Below, piece by piece: positions 1-9,885 of a stretch of 64,000 nt of DNA. Location: the NCBI GenBank assembly GCA_030272155.1, contig CP126201.1:2152501-2216500 (forward strand), written 5' to 3'. The notes beneath the pieces were generated by a model that saw nothing but the letters and a program-made list of their open reading frames with translations, did no database searches and had not been told where the DNA came from. The translations under genes and the position numbers were made by a program. Source of the stretch: Tetradesmus obliquus (Eukaryota; Chlorophyta; Chlorophyceae; Sphaeropleales; Scenedesmaceae). The stretch's first letter is position 1. The number at the start of each line of letters is the position of its first letter.

Positions 1-752
1 CTGCCCAGCTGCCCGGGGCGTGTGGTGGAGTGGAGCAGCAGCGGGCTGCTGCTGGAGGTGGCCTTGACACACCCCTGGTTCTGTGAAGTGCCAGAGGTGA
101 GCCACACTGACTTTGACATTTTTTCAAAACTGTTTTTTGGCAAGCATTTCGAGTACAGGGGAACCAAGGAATGCTGCCAGTAGGTTATAGTAGGCAAACC
201 CTGCCAGTAGGCGGCCTGGTTTGCCATGGTGCCGGAGGTGAGGCCTGTACAGCCGCTGACCCTGTGCAGGTTGGGGAATGCGTGAAAGAAATTGGAGCAG
301 GCAGCGGGCTGCTGCTGGAGGTGGCTGTGACGCATCCCTGGTTCTGGGAAGTGCCAGAGGTGAGCCGCGCTGACTTCTCACTTTTTTTGCACTGTTTTTT
401 GGGCAAGCATGTTGTGTACAGGGGGACCAAGGAACCCTGCCAGTAGGTGATAGTAGGCGACCCTGCCAATGTTGGCGGCTAATAATAGGCGGCCTGATTT
501 GCTATAACCATGGTGCCGGAGGTGATGCCTGTGCAGCGGCTGACCCAGCGTAGGTTGAGGAATGTGTGAAAAGAATTGGAGCAGCAGCGGGCTGCTGCTG
601 GAGGTGGCTGTGACGCATCCCTGGTTCTGTGAAGTGCCAGATGTGAGACAAATTCAAAAACTTGCAAGTGTTCACAACAATCCTGATGACGTAAACATGT
701 TGTTGGAGATGGCGTTGACACACCCCTGGTTCTGCAAGTGCCGGAGGTGATG
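1..752 (+). repeat. Tandem copies (4) of a CobW exon with its 5' splice site
   Basis: The exon end GCTGCTGGAGGTGGC...CACCCCTGGTTCTG...CCAGAG|GTGAG occurs at about 31-102, 290-366, 568-642 and 699-752. The first three keep the reading frame and a GTGAG or ATGTGAG junction. The fourth has lost bases before its donor (GCAAGTGCCGGAGGTGATGG) and is out of frame. Spacing is about 130-280 bp. The intronic sequence between copies is itself duplicated (GGGCAAGCAT...GGGGACCAAGGAA, CCTGCCAGTAGG). Only the first copy joins the next real exon in the simplest model; the others could be alternative or decayed exons. Confidence 0.8.
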
Positions 753-1360
753 GCCGGCAAACCTGTGCAAATATTTAATACAATACGCAATAAAAATGCT
801 GCCAGCTGGCGCTGCAACACTTGCCCAGCATGCTGCTGTTGGCTTCAGGAGGTGCCCCCCCCCCTTGCCCGCCCCCCCCCCCCCCCCCCCCAACGTGCGC
901 TGCGTCCTTTGGCGCACATGACAGCAAGGCTGCCTACTATGCACAAAAGAATATGACATTGAAGCAGTCGTATTGCGTCCCATTCTTGCGCATGTTGTTG
1001 CGTGCGCAGGAGGAGTGGCCTGAGGATGAGGCCGCCAAGCAGCAGAAATCTAACAGTTACGCCACCTTGAACACTGTTCATGGCATGATAGCAGGCCTGC
1101 CAGCTTACCACGGATCTGAAAGTTGCAATCTATCTGCCTGTTGTTGCGTGCGCAGGAGGAGTGGCCCGAGGATGAGGCCATCAGGCAGCAGATGCAGCAT
1201 ACTTTGAATGAATAATATAAATCGCTTGCCTTTTCTGCATGGTGTTGTGCAGGAGGAGTGGCCTGAGGATGAGGCCGCCAAGCAGCAGATCCGGGCAGAC
1301 TTTGCCAGTGACAGCAGCATTGGGGACCGGCGGCAGGAGCTGGTCTTCATTGGACAGGTG

Positions 1361-1405
<45 letters not shown>

Positions 1406-1615
1406 TGCTGCTTTTGTGGCTCTGCAGCAATGCACAGAATTGAACTTGAGCATAAACGGCGTCAGCAATCTGGGCGGGCATCCTGCTGTCCAGGTACGTG
1501 CCCTTCACATATTGAATTAACAGCTATATTGCTGTGGCGCATTGCTGCATGCGCCAGGCTTACACTGATACTACTGCTCCAGAAACTTACTGTTGGCGCT
1601 GCCGTTGCTGCTGCC

Positions 1616-1683
<68 letters not shown>

Positions 1684-1811
1684 AGGACCTGAAGCGGGCC
1701 GCCATCACTGCGCTGCTGGACAGCTGCCTGCTGACAGACGCTGAGTTGGCCAGCGGCAAGACTGCAGAGCAGTGGCTGGCAGAGGACCCCCTGTTTGGCC
1801 CGGATGAATGA
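1..1811 (+). CDS. CobW/ZNG1-type GTPase (metallochaperone family), C-terminal part, 5' truncated
   Basis: Three exons join in phase 0: 1-96, 1253-1357 and 1686-1811, ending in TGA at 1809-1811. The product starts LPSCPGRVVEWSSSGLLLEV and continues through HPWF, EEWPEDEAAKQQ, GDRRQELVFIGQ and AAITALLDSCLLTDAEL to the end LAEDPLFGPDE. This order (E-W-S-x-x-G, then W-P, then G-D-R-R-Q-E-L-V-F-I-G, then L-D-x-C-L-L-T-D) is the signature of the CobW C-terminal domain, which follows the G3E GTPase domain. Members of the family handle zinc or cobalt and deliver metal to client proteins; the GTPase half lies outside the window, so substrate and location cannot be judged. All three exons have extra nearby copies, so 1253-1357 and 1686-1811 were chosen because only they are complete and in phase. 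A possible extra exon at about 1418-1495 is flanked by splice-like sites but does not fit the family. Confidence 0.75.
872..891. repeat. Poly(C) run of 20, preceded by a C10 run
   Basis: An uninterrupted run of 20 C lies at 872-891, with ten more C at 855-864. It is in an intron of the CobW gene. The complementary G strand could form a G-quadruplex. Homopolymers of this length are also prone to sequencing error, so the exact length is uncertain. Confidence 0.85.
1005..1357 (+). repeat. Three copies of the EEWPEDEAAKQQ exon start with its 3' splice site
   Basis: The junction TGCAG|GAGGAGTGGCC(T/C)GAGGATGAGGCC is present at about 1009, 1155 and 1253. The first two copies share the intron tail TTGTTGCGTGCGCAG and run only 13 codons before they diverge into unrelated sequence. 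The third, with tail GGTGTTGTGCAG, is complete to the donor at 1358. The two shorter ones are therefore truncated upstream exon copies that keep a good acceptor but no matching donor. Confidence 0.8.
1616..1685 (+). repeat. (CTG)n tract forming the end of an intron
   Basis: About 20 CTG units run directly into the acceptor TGCTGCAG|GACCTGAAG of the last CobW exon. A second tract at about 1364-1414 follows the donor of the previous exon. The tract occupies the position of the polypyrimidine tract, and CTG reads in the sense direction of the gene. Confidence 0.85.
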
Positions 1812-1850
1812 TTACGCAAGCTGCAGCAGCAGCAGCAGCAGCGCCAGCAG

Positions 1851-2144
1851 GACTGCAGAGCAGTGGCTGGCGGAGGACCCACTGTTTGGGCCAGATGAAT
1901 GATGACTCAGCACGCTGCAACTGTGGCAGCAGCAGCAACAGCAGCCGCAAGCTGCAGCAGCAGCAGCGACGGCAAGACTGCAGAGCAGTGGCTGGCAGAG
2001 GACTCTCTGTTTGGGCCAGATGACTGATCATGCAGGCGGCAGCAGCAGCAGCAGCAGAATAGCAACCGTTGCAGCAGCTGGAGCGGCAAGACTGCAGAGC
2101 AGTGGCTGGCAGAGGACTCGCTGTTTGGGGCAGACGAATGATGA
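1851..2144 (+). repeat. Three copies of the CobW last-exon end, downstream of the stop codon
   Basis: The segment GACTGCAGAGCAGTGGCTGG...TGTTTGG...GATGAATGA that ends the coding sequence is repeated at 1851-1905, 1976-2031 and 2090-2144. Each still encodes most of KTAEQWLAEDPLFGPDE and a stop, separated by short (CAG)n stretches. They would lie in the 3' UTR. Nothing upstream of the copies gives them a start, so they are best read as tandem duplications rather than extra genes. Confidence 0.8.
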
Positions 2145-3344
2145 CTCAGCATGCTGAAGCAACGGCAGGCGATCTTCAGTTGAACTTCAGTTGAACTTTG
2201 GTTGAACTTTACAAATATGAGTTCTGTTTCTTTTTCAGCTCAGAATAAACAATTTTTAGGAACTGCTTTTTATGGCTCTCAAGACCACAGTTGAACTGCA
2301 CCTGTTTTGCTGGTGTGTCTGCATGGCCCGGCCATCAAAGGCTTTGATGAGCATGCAGTGATGGGCTACATTGCTGAGCAGCTGCCAGCCACACTGCTTT
2401 AACGCGCCAGCAGCCAGTGTTCATGCATGGTTTGTCAATGCTGGTTGACACCTGCTGACAGGGTTGACACTGCTTGTCCTGTGCAGTCAGCCACAAGGCT
2501 TCATGCTTCCACTGCTTCTACTGCAGTTACATGTAACTGGATGACACGATGCCCTGAAACCTGTTGCACGGTACACTGTACTAACACGATGTGAACGTGA
2601 TGTGAATGTGTGTGTTCAACGTTGAACCTCAGTGGTTCGCAGGCAAGGATGCTGGATAACCAGCAAAATGTTGATGTTTAAAAAGAAGTTCAAGAAGACA
2701 TTTTTTATGACTTAAAACTGTACAAAACCACTTGCCACGGCTGTGTGACCAACCATGAGTGAGCAGTGTGATACACAGCATGGATAACATTGCAGGCACT
2801 GGACAGTAGAAGTGGCGGGGGTCTTCCATGACCTCCATTCGTTATAATTTGTGACAAACTTTCGAACGTATCCATCTACAATTGCTGATCGGAAGTTGCC
2901 GGGTGAACGCATGATTGCACACTGTGACAGCTCATAGCATTCAGAGCGAAGGGACGTCCACAGCTCTGCACGTTCTTGAAATATACTGAAATTTAGCTTG
3001 AGCTTTATTGTAAAGTTCAATTGTGGGCCAGGGGCTAACCTAGCTGAGAGGTCTTCTTTGCACCAGCCTGCTGTGCCTTCGTCGCGTCGTTGGCACTGCA
3101 GGTAAGGGTTAGTCGAATGTGGCTGCAGCAGGCTTGGACGCTGCCTTATGTTTGGAATCAACCCAACTGCAGTGAAACGCTGGGCATTGACTGAGCAGCT
3201 GCCACAGATTCATCATGAGCAGCATTGGCTGTGGCAGCAGTGGCAAGGCTCCAGTTCCATCAGTAGCATCTGCAGCATCTGGCCCGTTGTGATTTCCAGT
3301 CTTGTACATGCTGCCATCTTTGCATCTACACATGTGCTGCTGCG
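2145..3344. other. Intergenic stretch without a recognisable gene
   Basis: It begins with a short direct repeat, GTTGAACTT, three times at about 2176-2212. The rest is more AT-rich than the flanking genes. Open frames here are short, carry no recognisable motif and lack a convincing splice pattern. It probably holds the 3' flank of the CobW gene and the upstream region of the next gene. Confidence 0.6.
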
Positions 3345-3605
3345 CTCTTTGGCACACTTCAGCACCCCCCATGCTCTTTGACACCCTTGGCACCCTTGGA
3401 CACCCTTTGGCATGCATGTCGCATCCCTAGACACCTGTAAAGCTGTTCAGCACCCATTGGCCCCCAGCGTACTCTTTGGCACCCTTTGAAACTCTTTGGC
3501 ACCTTTGGCACCCTTCAGCACCCTTTCGCAGTTCAGCACCTTTCGGCACCATGTGGCACCCTTTCGAAGTTTGGCACCCTTTGGCACCCTCAATGCTGGC
3601 ACTCC
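3345..3605. repeat. Degenerate TTTGGCACCC minisatellite
   Basis: The decamer (C)TTTGGCACCC and close variants (CTTGGCACCC, CTTTCGGCACC, CTTTGAAACT, TTCAGCACCC) recur head to tail with occasional slips over about 260 bp. It sits 150-400 bp upstream of the RING exon, so it may lie in the promoter or 5' UTR of that gene. No similar array is seen elsewhere in the window. Confidence 0.85.
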
Positions 3606-3757
3606 TGTTATAGTTTACTCATTTTCTCATGTATCGTGCGCAATGTACATCTCTGCTGCAGGCGCAGCAGTGCCCGAGCGGACCAGCAGCCAGCATGCAG
3701 CGCCGGCGCTAGCCCGCCGCATTTCCTGCAAGCGTTCCTGCAAGCGTTTCCTGCAGG

Positions 3758-6700
3758 ATGGAGTGCCACATCTGCACGCAGCCGTATGACCTGGCGCAGC
3801 ACATGCCTCTGGTGCTAGGCTGCGGGCACACCTTCTGCCATGAGTGCTTGGAGCACGCCTTTCCCCAGGGGCCTGTCACGTGCTTCGTGGATAGGAAGGA
3901 GGATGCGCGATGGTGCGCTGCTGCTGCTTCAGCTTTGCGAGCACTCTTGAATCTTTGTGAGCAGCTGGCAGGCTTATGTGCAGACCTTGCAGCTTGTGAG
4001 CAGCGTACAGCTTGTAAGTTGCGCGTCAAAGCCGAATGCTGCTTAAGACGCGATATGGTGCGCTGCTGCTGTTCAGGACTGTGCGCAGGTTGCAGCAGTG
4101 TTGAGCAGTTGGCAGTCTGTAAGCAGCGTGTGCAAGCCCACTGCTGTGCAGTCTGGCTTCATCCACACAGAACTGGCTAGAGTAGCAGCTGCTGCAGGCC
4201 TTGCTGCCGCACCTCCTTTTGCTGTGGCTCGCCTTGTTACTTTACCCTAATCACTAAGCTATGGTGATGCTGGTTGTTGTGCGCTCCACCTGCACCTTTG
4301 GAGCTTTCTTGCAACACTCTTCCTCCTGCAGCTAGGCTGCGGCCATCTGTCTGCCTGCCTGTTCGAACTTGCAGTGTGTCGCCTCTGCCGCGCAACATGG
4401 CGCATACGCTGCTGATGCTGCTGCAGCTGCTGCTTATACACAGCTCATCTCTTCCTGCTGCCTGCACCAGCAGTGTGGCGCTGCTGCCGCGCAACATGTT
4501 CTGCACTCCCCACCTTCGGGGCATCCCGCAGCGTTCATGAAGCCACCTTCCTGCTGCAGGTTCGCCAAAGCCCGTCTGCCTGCCTACCTGTCTGTCATTT
4601 GCAGTGTGGCGCTGCTGCCGCGCAACATGGCGCACATCGACGCACACCTGCTGGAACTGCTGCTGCTGCTGCTGCTCACTTACATCTGATGTTTCCCCTT
4701 ACTTACATCTCATCTTTCCTGCTGCCATGCACATGCAGTGTCGCACTGCTGCCGCGCAACATGGCGCACATTGATGCACATCGGCTGGACTTGCAGCAGC
4801 TGCTGGCGCAGTCAAACGGCATCAGCATCGGCAGCAGCCTGTTTGTTGACGAGCGGGAGCTGGCACTAACAGATAAGGAGCTGGGAAGCGGGGCAACTGG
4901 CCGAGTAGTGGAGGCGACTTTCAGGGGCAGGCCGGTGAGTGCTGAAGCTGGGGTGCAGGCTGGAGGTTCGAATTCAGCAGGGTTCATTTGCAAGGATTTT
5001 AGGGGCACCTCAGAGGGTTTGATGTCGGGAGGTTGCGGCAGCAGCTTGTTTGTTGATGAGCGGGAGCTGGCGCTATCAGAAAAAGAGCTCGGCAGTGGGG
5101 CAACTGGACGAGTGGTGGAGGGGACTTTCAGGGGCAGACCGGTGAGTGCTGGATTTGAGGTGCAGGCCGGAAGTTTGAAAGCAGCAGGGTTTAGAGGCAC
5201 GTCGGAGGGTTTGGTTTTGGGAGGTTGAGGCAGCAGCCTGTTAATTGATGCGCGGGAGCTGGCGCTGTCAGATAAGGAACTAGGCAGTGGGGCGACAGGC
5301 AGAGTGGTGGAGGGCAGCTTCCGGGGCAGGCCGGTGAGTGCTGGAATGAGGTGCAGGCTGGAGGTTTGAAAGCAGCAGGGTTCATTGCACGGGGTTCAAA
5401 GGCACGTTGGAGGGTTTGGTTTCAGGTGGTTGAGGCAGCAGCCTGTTCGTGGATGAGCACGAGCTAGCACTATCTGACAAGGCGCCGCGCAGTGGGGCGA
5501 CATGCAGGGTGGTAAAGGGCAGCTTCAGGGGCAGGGCTGGTGAGTGGCAAGTTTTTGCAGGCAGGCCATGCGCATACAATCCAGCGTCTTTTTTCTCTCT
5601 CCCTCTCTCTGCAGGTGGCAGTCAAGGTAGTTGACCTGAGCGATGCGCCTCCAGCCGTGTGTGCAGCGCTACAGCGAGAAGCTAGCGTGGTGCTGGCGGT
5701 CCCGCAGACACAGACACGCCAGCAAAGATACACAGTGTCTGTCACACTCTCTGCGTCTCCTTTGCTCCTCTCATACACACTTCATGCCCCTCCCTCACAC
5801 GCACACCAGATGCTGCTGCTCCCGCCTACATACTGCCACAATTCTTTGCAGGTGGCAGTCAAGGTGGTTGACTTGAGCGATGCGCCTCCAGCCGTGTGTG
5901 CAGCGCTGCAGCGAGAGGCCAGCGTGGTGCTGGCTTTGTCCAAAGGACTGCAGGCACATGCACACAGTCACAATTTGTCTTGGTTCCTCACTTCTTTCCC
6001 TCGCTCACCCCACACTGCTTTACCTGCTGCCGCTCCTCCTTCTTCTGCCATCATGTTTGTATGCAGGTGGCGGTCAAAGTCGTGGACCTGAGCGATGCCC
6101 TCCCAGCTGTGTGTGCAGCGCTGCAGCGAGAGGCAAGCGTGGTGCTGGCTGTATCTGGCGAGTGCAGGCACGCCTGCCAGTACAAAGGCGCTACGCTGAA
6201 AGGCAGCAAATTCTGCCTGATCATGAAGCGCTACAGCAAGAGCTTGGCACGGGTAACTGCGGAGGCAGGTGCAGGCATGAGGCTGGGTTGCAGTATCTTG
6301 TACAAGGTTATGGAGCACGTGCAGCTGACGGATGCAGGTTGCAGCACAGCCAGTGCAAAGAATGGTTCGCCTCTTCACGGATGGAGTGGTGCAGTCTTTG
6401 GTCTCCATACTGTTAGAACCGTGTTGAAGGGCAACTTTGCCTGCCTGGTCATGAAGCGCTGCATTACGAACCGGCGCGCGTGACTGCGGAGGGGAGTGAC
6501 TGCGGAGGCAGGGATAGTGCAGATGGCATGCGGCGGATGCATCGATAGACACTGGTGCATGTTGTAGCAGCATCAGAGCAGAGCTCAAATTGGAATTTGA
6601 AATTTGAAAGCATGATGTGTTTGCACAGGTGGGCTGCCGCTGCCGCAGCTGCAGCAGAGCCGGTGCAACGCTCAGTACATATGTTTGGCACATTATGCAT

Positions 6701-9700
6701 CCAGCTGTCTGGTTCCATCAATGTATGTGTGCGCAGGCGGTCTGCCGCTGCCGCAGCTGCTGCGCTACGGTGCGCAGATCGGGTCTTGCTGCGCTGGTGG
6801 AGCTGCATGGCCAAGGTGTGGTCATGGGTGACCTCAGACCCCAAAACCTGCTGCTGGATGAAGACTTGGATGAGCTGGTGGTGACAGATTTTGGACTCAG
6901 CAGGATCGTGAGCCACACAGGTATGACAATGTGGCAGCGTGTGTGAATGCATGTTTGCCTGGATACACGCACTCCACGTGCAGGCCAAACCATGTATCAA
7001 TGACACCTGCACACACGGTGTGCGCGAGTGTTATTGATACATGGTATTGGACTGGCATTTGTGGTAGGCAGTGGCAGGAGCAACGTGTGGTCTTGGGTGA
7101 CCTCAAACCCCAAAACCTGCTGCTGGATGATGACCTGGACAAGCTGACGGAGACCGACTTTGGGCTGAGCAGGATCGTGAGCCATACAGGTATGAAGATA
7201 GTCCTTGGATGATAGGCCAGAGCGGGCAAATTTCAGGATGTGTTATGTTTCAGAACCTGCTGCTGGATGAAGACCTTGATGAGCTGGTAGTGACTGATTT
7301 CGGGTTGAGCAGGATCGTGAGCCACACAAGTATGCATACCCATATGGGTCCTTCTTAGCTGTCCCTTGCAAGCTGTGAGAAGCACTGCAAGAGCGTGCGT
7401 CGTTTTCTGTGTGCTCTGTCTCTATACTCTGTTGGTCCCAGCGCACCTGATCATGCCCCAGACGTGTGTGGCTTGTTTGTCCTTGGGGCGGCGCACGGAC
7501 CCACAATTCACACCTGTGTTGCCGTGGTTTTGTGTCCTGCAGTCGGCGGCTACAGGCCATCACAGTCCGCAGCCGGTACACCAAACTACATGTGAGTCTC
7601 CTGCGCATTGCGGCCCCTGCCTCTTCTGGCATCGGTTTCATGAGTGCATTGAAGCGCTGCCCAGGACACGCAGGTTCACATGTCATGCAGGAACGCCAGG
7701 CTGTCTGTGCACATCTGTTCTAAGCAGACACTACACATCACTGCTCATCTGTATGTCCTGTTCCGCCTTTGCCACTTTGCTCGCGTGCTGTGCCCCGACA
7801 TCATGAACAATGCTGAATTTGGCAGCAAAAGGCAACTACGCGTGCACCTGTGTGTGCATACGTTTGCAAAACTGCTGGTGCCCTGAGCAGTAATGACATT
7901 GATGCTGATGGCAACCCTTTCTGCTGATCTCATCAGTATGCATCAACCCCACTGCATCTGCATCTGCAAATATCTGCTGACTGTCCTGCAGGTGCCCTGA
8001 GCAGTACGACATCGATGCTGAGGGCAACCCAACAATGGTGACGCCTGCCATCGACCTGTGGGCGTGGGCCTGCTGCATGAGCCACATGGCCACATGCCTG
8101 GTGCCATTCGGGCGGCTCAACCCGCAGCAGATCATGATGCACGTGCGCTACAGCTGTTTATGTCCTGGTGTCTTTCATATGGAGTCACATGCTGCAGCTG
8201 CATGTGCATTTGCTGAGCAAGTTTGGTGGCGGCAGCAGCAGCACCAGCATGCTGTGCTTGGCTCTGCTTTGCGCTGCTTTCTGCTGCTTGGTTTATGATC
8301 AAATAGCTGTAAGTCATAGAATCTTGTACAGACTGTCAGGGGCTACAGAGCCATGCATTGCACACAGAATCTGGCGAGGTGCAGCTCTTGCTGTCACTAC
8401 TGCCGCAGACCCGCAGCTGTTGACTACTTGGCATCGGCATCATCATCAGGGTCCTGCTGTAATGGGGTCCTGCTCAACAACAGCATGTTTTACTTGACGC
8501 CTGCTGACCGGTGTATGTCTACCCATTGCTGACATTGCTGCTGCTGCTGCTACTGCTGCTGCTGCTGCTGCTGCTGCTTTCCAGGTTGGTGTGCAGCGTA
8601 CCGCCCCGCCTGTACCTGCTGAGCTGCCCGGCCCCCTGCAGCAGCTCATGCAGCAGTGCCTGGCTGTGTCACCCTCACAGCGGCCATCTGCCAAGCAAGC
8701 TCTGCAGGTGAACAGCCTGCTGCTGCTGCTGCTGCTGCTGCTGTTGTACGGTGCAGCCAGTGCTAGCGAACACGAGCATTGCTGCTACAGGGTCTCGAAG
8801 CTGCAGTAATATGTTGCGAGGCAGCTGCGGCATGCTGCGTGTAGTGCATTCTGTGCTTGATCGGCATGCAGCTGCTAAACCTTGCCTCTGTGTGCAGCAG
8901 TGCCTCTGTGTGCCAGCAGCACAGCATGTAGCTGAACGTTGAGACTATGAATTCTCTACTGAAAAGCATTCAAAGCCATACACCATGTAACTAGTTTGTT
9001 TGCTGATGTGCGTGCTGTTGGCTTGCATTGGCACTGGTGCAGGCGCTGCGGGTGCGATCGATTGTTGATGCAGCAGCCGTCGGGGCGCATCAGGTGTGGC
9101 TGACGGCACATACAGTTGATCCAGCAGCACCTGCAGCCATGTTGTCCCTGAATTGCACACAACACAGTTCAGCGCGGCTTCGCCCATGCAGAACACCGTG
9201 CCGCAGACGTGTAACCACACAATACAGTGTTATGTTCTCTACGTTACTCCTTACATCATTACAGCAACTGCTTGACAATACAGCCAGCTCCAACTGGTTT
9301 CATCGCTCCTTGCAGGGGCTGAGGCTGTGCGGGTGCTGACTCAGCATATGCGTGCCATGCAGTGTGGTGTGTTCGTGCTTCTGCTCTCAGCAACATCTTC
9401 AGTGAAACATCCAATTGTTTGCTTGCAGGAGCTGGAGGCAGTGCTGGTGCTGACTCAGCCCAGCCCGCTGACCAAGCGCCTGCTGCTGCGCTACCAGCCG
9501 GAGCAGCAGCTGCAGCAGCTCAAGCAGCAGCTGCTGCAGCAGGCCCTGCCAGCCATACTGCAGGTGGGACGGCAGCACCACTTGTTGCAAAGCTTGCTGC
9601 ACAGTTTCTGCATAGTTTGCTGCACAGGCTTGTGCACAGCCTGCTGCAGTTCGGCCACTGAGCGCCAGCTTTAGCACTGAACCCTGCATGAAACAGTTGT

Positions 9701-9835
9701 GGTGTGTGTATATGTCTTGACTGGGGTCAGCTATGCCTGCTTTGAACAACATCAGTATTTCAACAACTACGGTACAACCGCCTCTGTGGGTCCTGTGCAC
9801 ACTGTCATATTTACTACTGCTGCTGCTGCCGCTGC

Positions 9836-9885
<50 letters not shown>

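Noticed and set aside
1418..1495. Extra CobW exon encoding QCTELNLSINGVSNLGGHPAVQ
   Set aside because: It has acceptor- and donor-like ends, but the family sequence runs directly from VFIGQ to the last exon and the insert reads like an LRR fragment; left as uncertain.
1851..2144. Separate small genes encoding KTAEQWLAEDPLFGPDE
   Set aside because: They are tandem copies of the last exon after the stop codon, without starts or upstream acceptors leading to a full protein.
4960..5000. tRNA-like T-loop (GGTTCGAATTC)
   Set aside because: No matching acceptor, D or anticodon arms around it; it lies in the intron copy after a duplicated kinase exon.
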